From the NCBI GenBank assembly GCA_040954595.2, contig CM082581.2, positions 12,400,001 through 12,464,000 on the forward strand: DNA of 64,000 nt, given 5' to 3'. The stretch is from Balanoglossus misakiensis. Its lineage: Eukaryota > Hemichordata. Numbering within the stretch: the stretch's first letter is position 1; every line of letters starts with the position of its first letter. The notes below the pieces were generated by a model. It did not search any database and had not been told where the DNA came from. It saw only the letters and a program-made list of their open reading frames with translations. The position numbers were made by a program, and so were the translations under genes. This document shows positions 62,201 to 64,000 of the stretch, piece after piece.

Positions 62201-64000
62201 CTATAACCCATGATTTTTTTCAAAAATCGACGAAATTTTGAGATTTCGCAAAGTCGAAAATTTTTCATTTTTTGATGATTTCATGAGCTATAACCCATGA
62301 TTTTTTTCAAAAATCGACGAAATTTTGAGATTTCGCAAAGTCGAAAATTTTTCATTTTTTGATGATTTCGTGAGCTATAACCAATGATTTTTTTCAAAAA
62401 TCGACGAAATTTTGAGATTTCGCAAAGTCGAAAATTTTTCATTTTTTGATGATTTCATGAGCTATAACCCATGATTTTTTTCAAAAATCGACGAAATTTT
62501 GAGATTTCGCAAAGTCGAAAATTTTTCATTTTTTGATGATTTCATGAGCTATAACCCATGATTTTTTTCAAAAATCGACGAAATTTTGAGATTTCGCAAA
62601 GTCGAAAATTTTTCATTTTTTGATGATTTCATGAGCTATAACCCATGATTTTTTTCAAAAATCGACGAAATTTTGAGATTTCGCAAAGTCGAAAATTTTT
62701 CATTTTTTGATGATTTCATGAGCTATAATCCGTGATTTTTTTCAAAAATCGACGAAATTTTGAGATTTCGCAAAGTCGAAAATTTTTCATTTTTTGATGA
62801 TTTCATGAGCTATAACCCATGATTTTTTTCAAAAATCGGCGAAATTTTGAGATTTCGCAAAGTCGAAAATTTTTCATTTTTTGATGATTTCATGAGCTAT
62901 AACGCATGATTTTTTTCAAAAATCGGCGAAATTTTGAGATTTCGCAAAGTCGAAATTTTTTCATTTTTTGATGATTTCATGAGCTATAACGCATGATTTT
63001 TTTCAAAAATCGGCGAAATTTTGAGATTTCGCAAAGTCGAAAAATTTTCATTTTTTGATGATTTCATGAGCTATAACCCATGATTTTTTTCAAAAATCGA
63101 CGAAATTTTGAGATTTCGCAAAGTCGAAAATTTTTCATTTTTTGATGATTTCATGAGCTATAACCCATGATTTTTTTCAAAAATCGACGAAATTTTGAGA
63201 TTTCGCAAAGTCGAAAATTTTTCATTTTTTGATGATTTCATGAGCTATAACCCATGATTTTTTTCCAAAATCGACGAAATTTTGAGATTTCGCAAAGTCG
63301 AAATTTTTTCATTTTTTGATGATTTCATGAGCTATAACGCATGATTTTTTTCAAAAATCGGCGAAATTTTGAGATTTCGCAAAGTCGAAAAATTTTCATT
63401 TTTTGATGATTTCATGAGCTATAACCCATGATTTTTTTCAAAAATCGACGAAATTTTGAGATTTCGCAAAGTCGAAAATTTTTCATTTTTTGATGATTTC
63501 ATGAGCTATAACCCGTGATTTTTTTCAAAAATCGACGAAATTTTGAGATTTCGCAAAGTCGAAAATTTTTCATTTTTTGATGATTTCATGAGCTATAACC
63601 CATGATTTTTTTCAAAAATCGGCGAAATTTTGAGATTTCGCAAAGTCGAAAATTTTTCATTTTTTGATGATTTCATGAGCTATAACGCATGATTTTTTTC
63701 AAAAATCGGCGAAATTTTGAGATTTCGCAAAGTCGAAATTTTTTCATTTTTTGATGATTTCATGAGCTATAACGCATGATTTTTTTCAAAAATCGGCGAA
63801 ATTTTGAGATTTCGCAAAGTCGAAAAATTTTCATTTTTTGATGATTTCATGAGCTATAACCCATGATTTTTTTCAAAAATCGACGAAATTTTGAGATTTC
63901 GCAAAGTCGAAAATTTTTCATTTTTTGATGATTTCATGAGCTATAACCCGTGATTTTTTTCAAAAATCGACGAAATTTTGAGATTTCGCAAAGTCGAAAA
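59206..64000. repeat. 87-bp satellite tandem array
   Basis: About 55 head-to-tail copies of an 87-bp unit, running off the window. Copies differ by a few recurrent substitutions: CGACG/CGGCG, CCCATG/CGCATG/CCAATG, CATGAGC/CGTGAGC and occasional 1-bp indels. Each unit contains two small dyads, GATTTTT/AAAAATC and CGAAAT/ATTTCG. Recurrence of rare variants shows higher-order periods of 11 units (about 958 bp) on the left and 9 and 5 units on the right. Because 87 is a multiple of three, some frames stay open across copies; these are not genes. Confidence 0.98.

Noticed and set aside
59206-64000. CRISPR-like array
   Set aside because: Units are contiguous with no unique spacers, in a eukaryotic context; it is a satellite.

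Overview
This is a protein-dense piece of a bilaterian animal nuclear genome. It carries eleven multi-exon or single-exon genes on both strands, with canonical GT-AG introns mostly of 80-500 bp, and a long satellite array at the right edge. The protein sequences are very close in layout and motif content to vertebrate orthologues, but the introns are compact and the DNA is AT-rich and CpG-containing. An invertebrate deuterostome (hemichordate, echinoderm or cephalochordate) or a lophotrochozoan fits best; I cannot fix the phylum from the sequence. Nothing looks bacterial or viral.

Layout, left to right: EXOC4/Sec8 (+, 1025-9548, 24 coding exons); FAM136A (-, 10286-10981); RPIA (+, 11383-13085); a membrane-anchored acidic protein ending in a degenerate phospholipase-D-like domain (+, 13962-18160), which I cannot assign to a named gene; a two-pore K+ channel (-, 18671-20298); ZRANB1/TRABID deubiquitinase (+, 21630-25448); NOP56 (-, 28427-32230) with two H/ACA-type snoRNAs in adjacent introns; RABEPK (+, 32933-36422); a PPP1R3B/C-like glycogen-targeting subunit (-, 37761-38681); ERGIC1 (-, 40597-43596); a nuclear-type MAP kinase phosphatase of the DUSP1/2/4/5 group (+, 48008-56759) with a 7.3 kb first intron and an AU-rich 3' end. 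From about 58.9 kb the window becomes repeat: an ATGT microsatellite (about 270 bp) followed directly by about 55 copies of an 87-bp satellite running off the right edge. All exon joins listed were checked for reading-frame continuity; coding lengths all divide by three.

The genes are mostly housekeeping genes of unrelated function (vesicle tethering, ER-Golgi cycling, endosome-TGN trafficking, pentose phosphate, ribosome biogenesis, ubiquitin editing, glycogen and MAPK dephosphorylation), so there is no operon-like logic. Three arrangements do matter: FAM136A/RPIA and NOP56/RABEPK are head-to-head pairs with short shared promoter regions (about 0.4 and 0.7 kb), and EXOC4/FAM136A converge with polyadenylation signals about 110 bp apart.

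The most interesting items are (1) a duplicated H/ACA snoRNA in two neighbouring NOP56 introns with compensatory base changes; (2) the unassigned PLD-like protein, in which an N-terminal basic/hydrophobic anchor spliced from two small upstream exons precedes a 500-residue acidic region and a PLD-like fold lacking the catalytic histidine; (3) the higher-order structure of the 87-bp satellite; (4) a possible 18-nt in-frame microexon in EXOC4.
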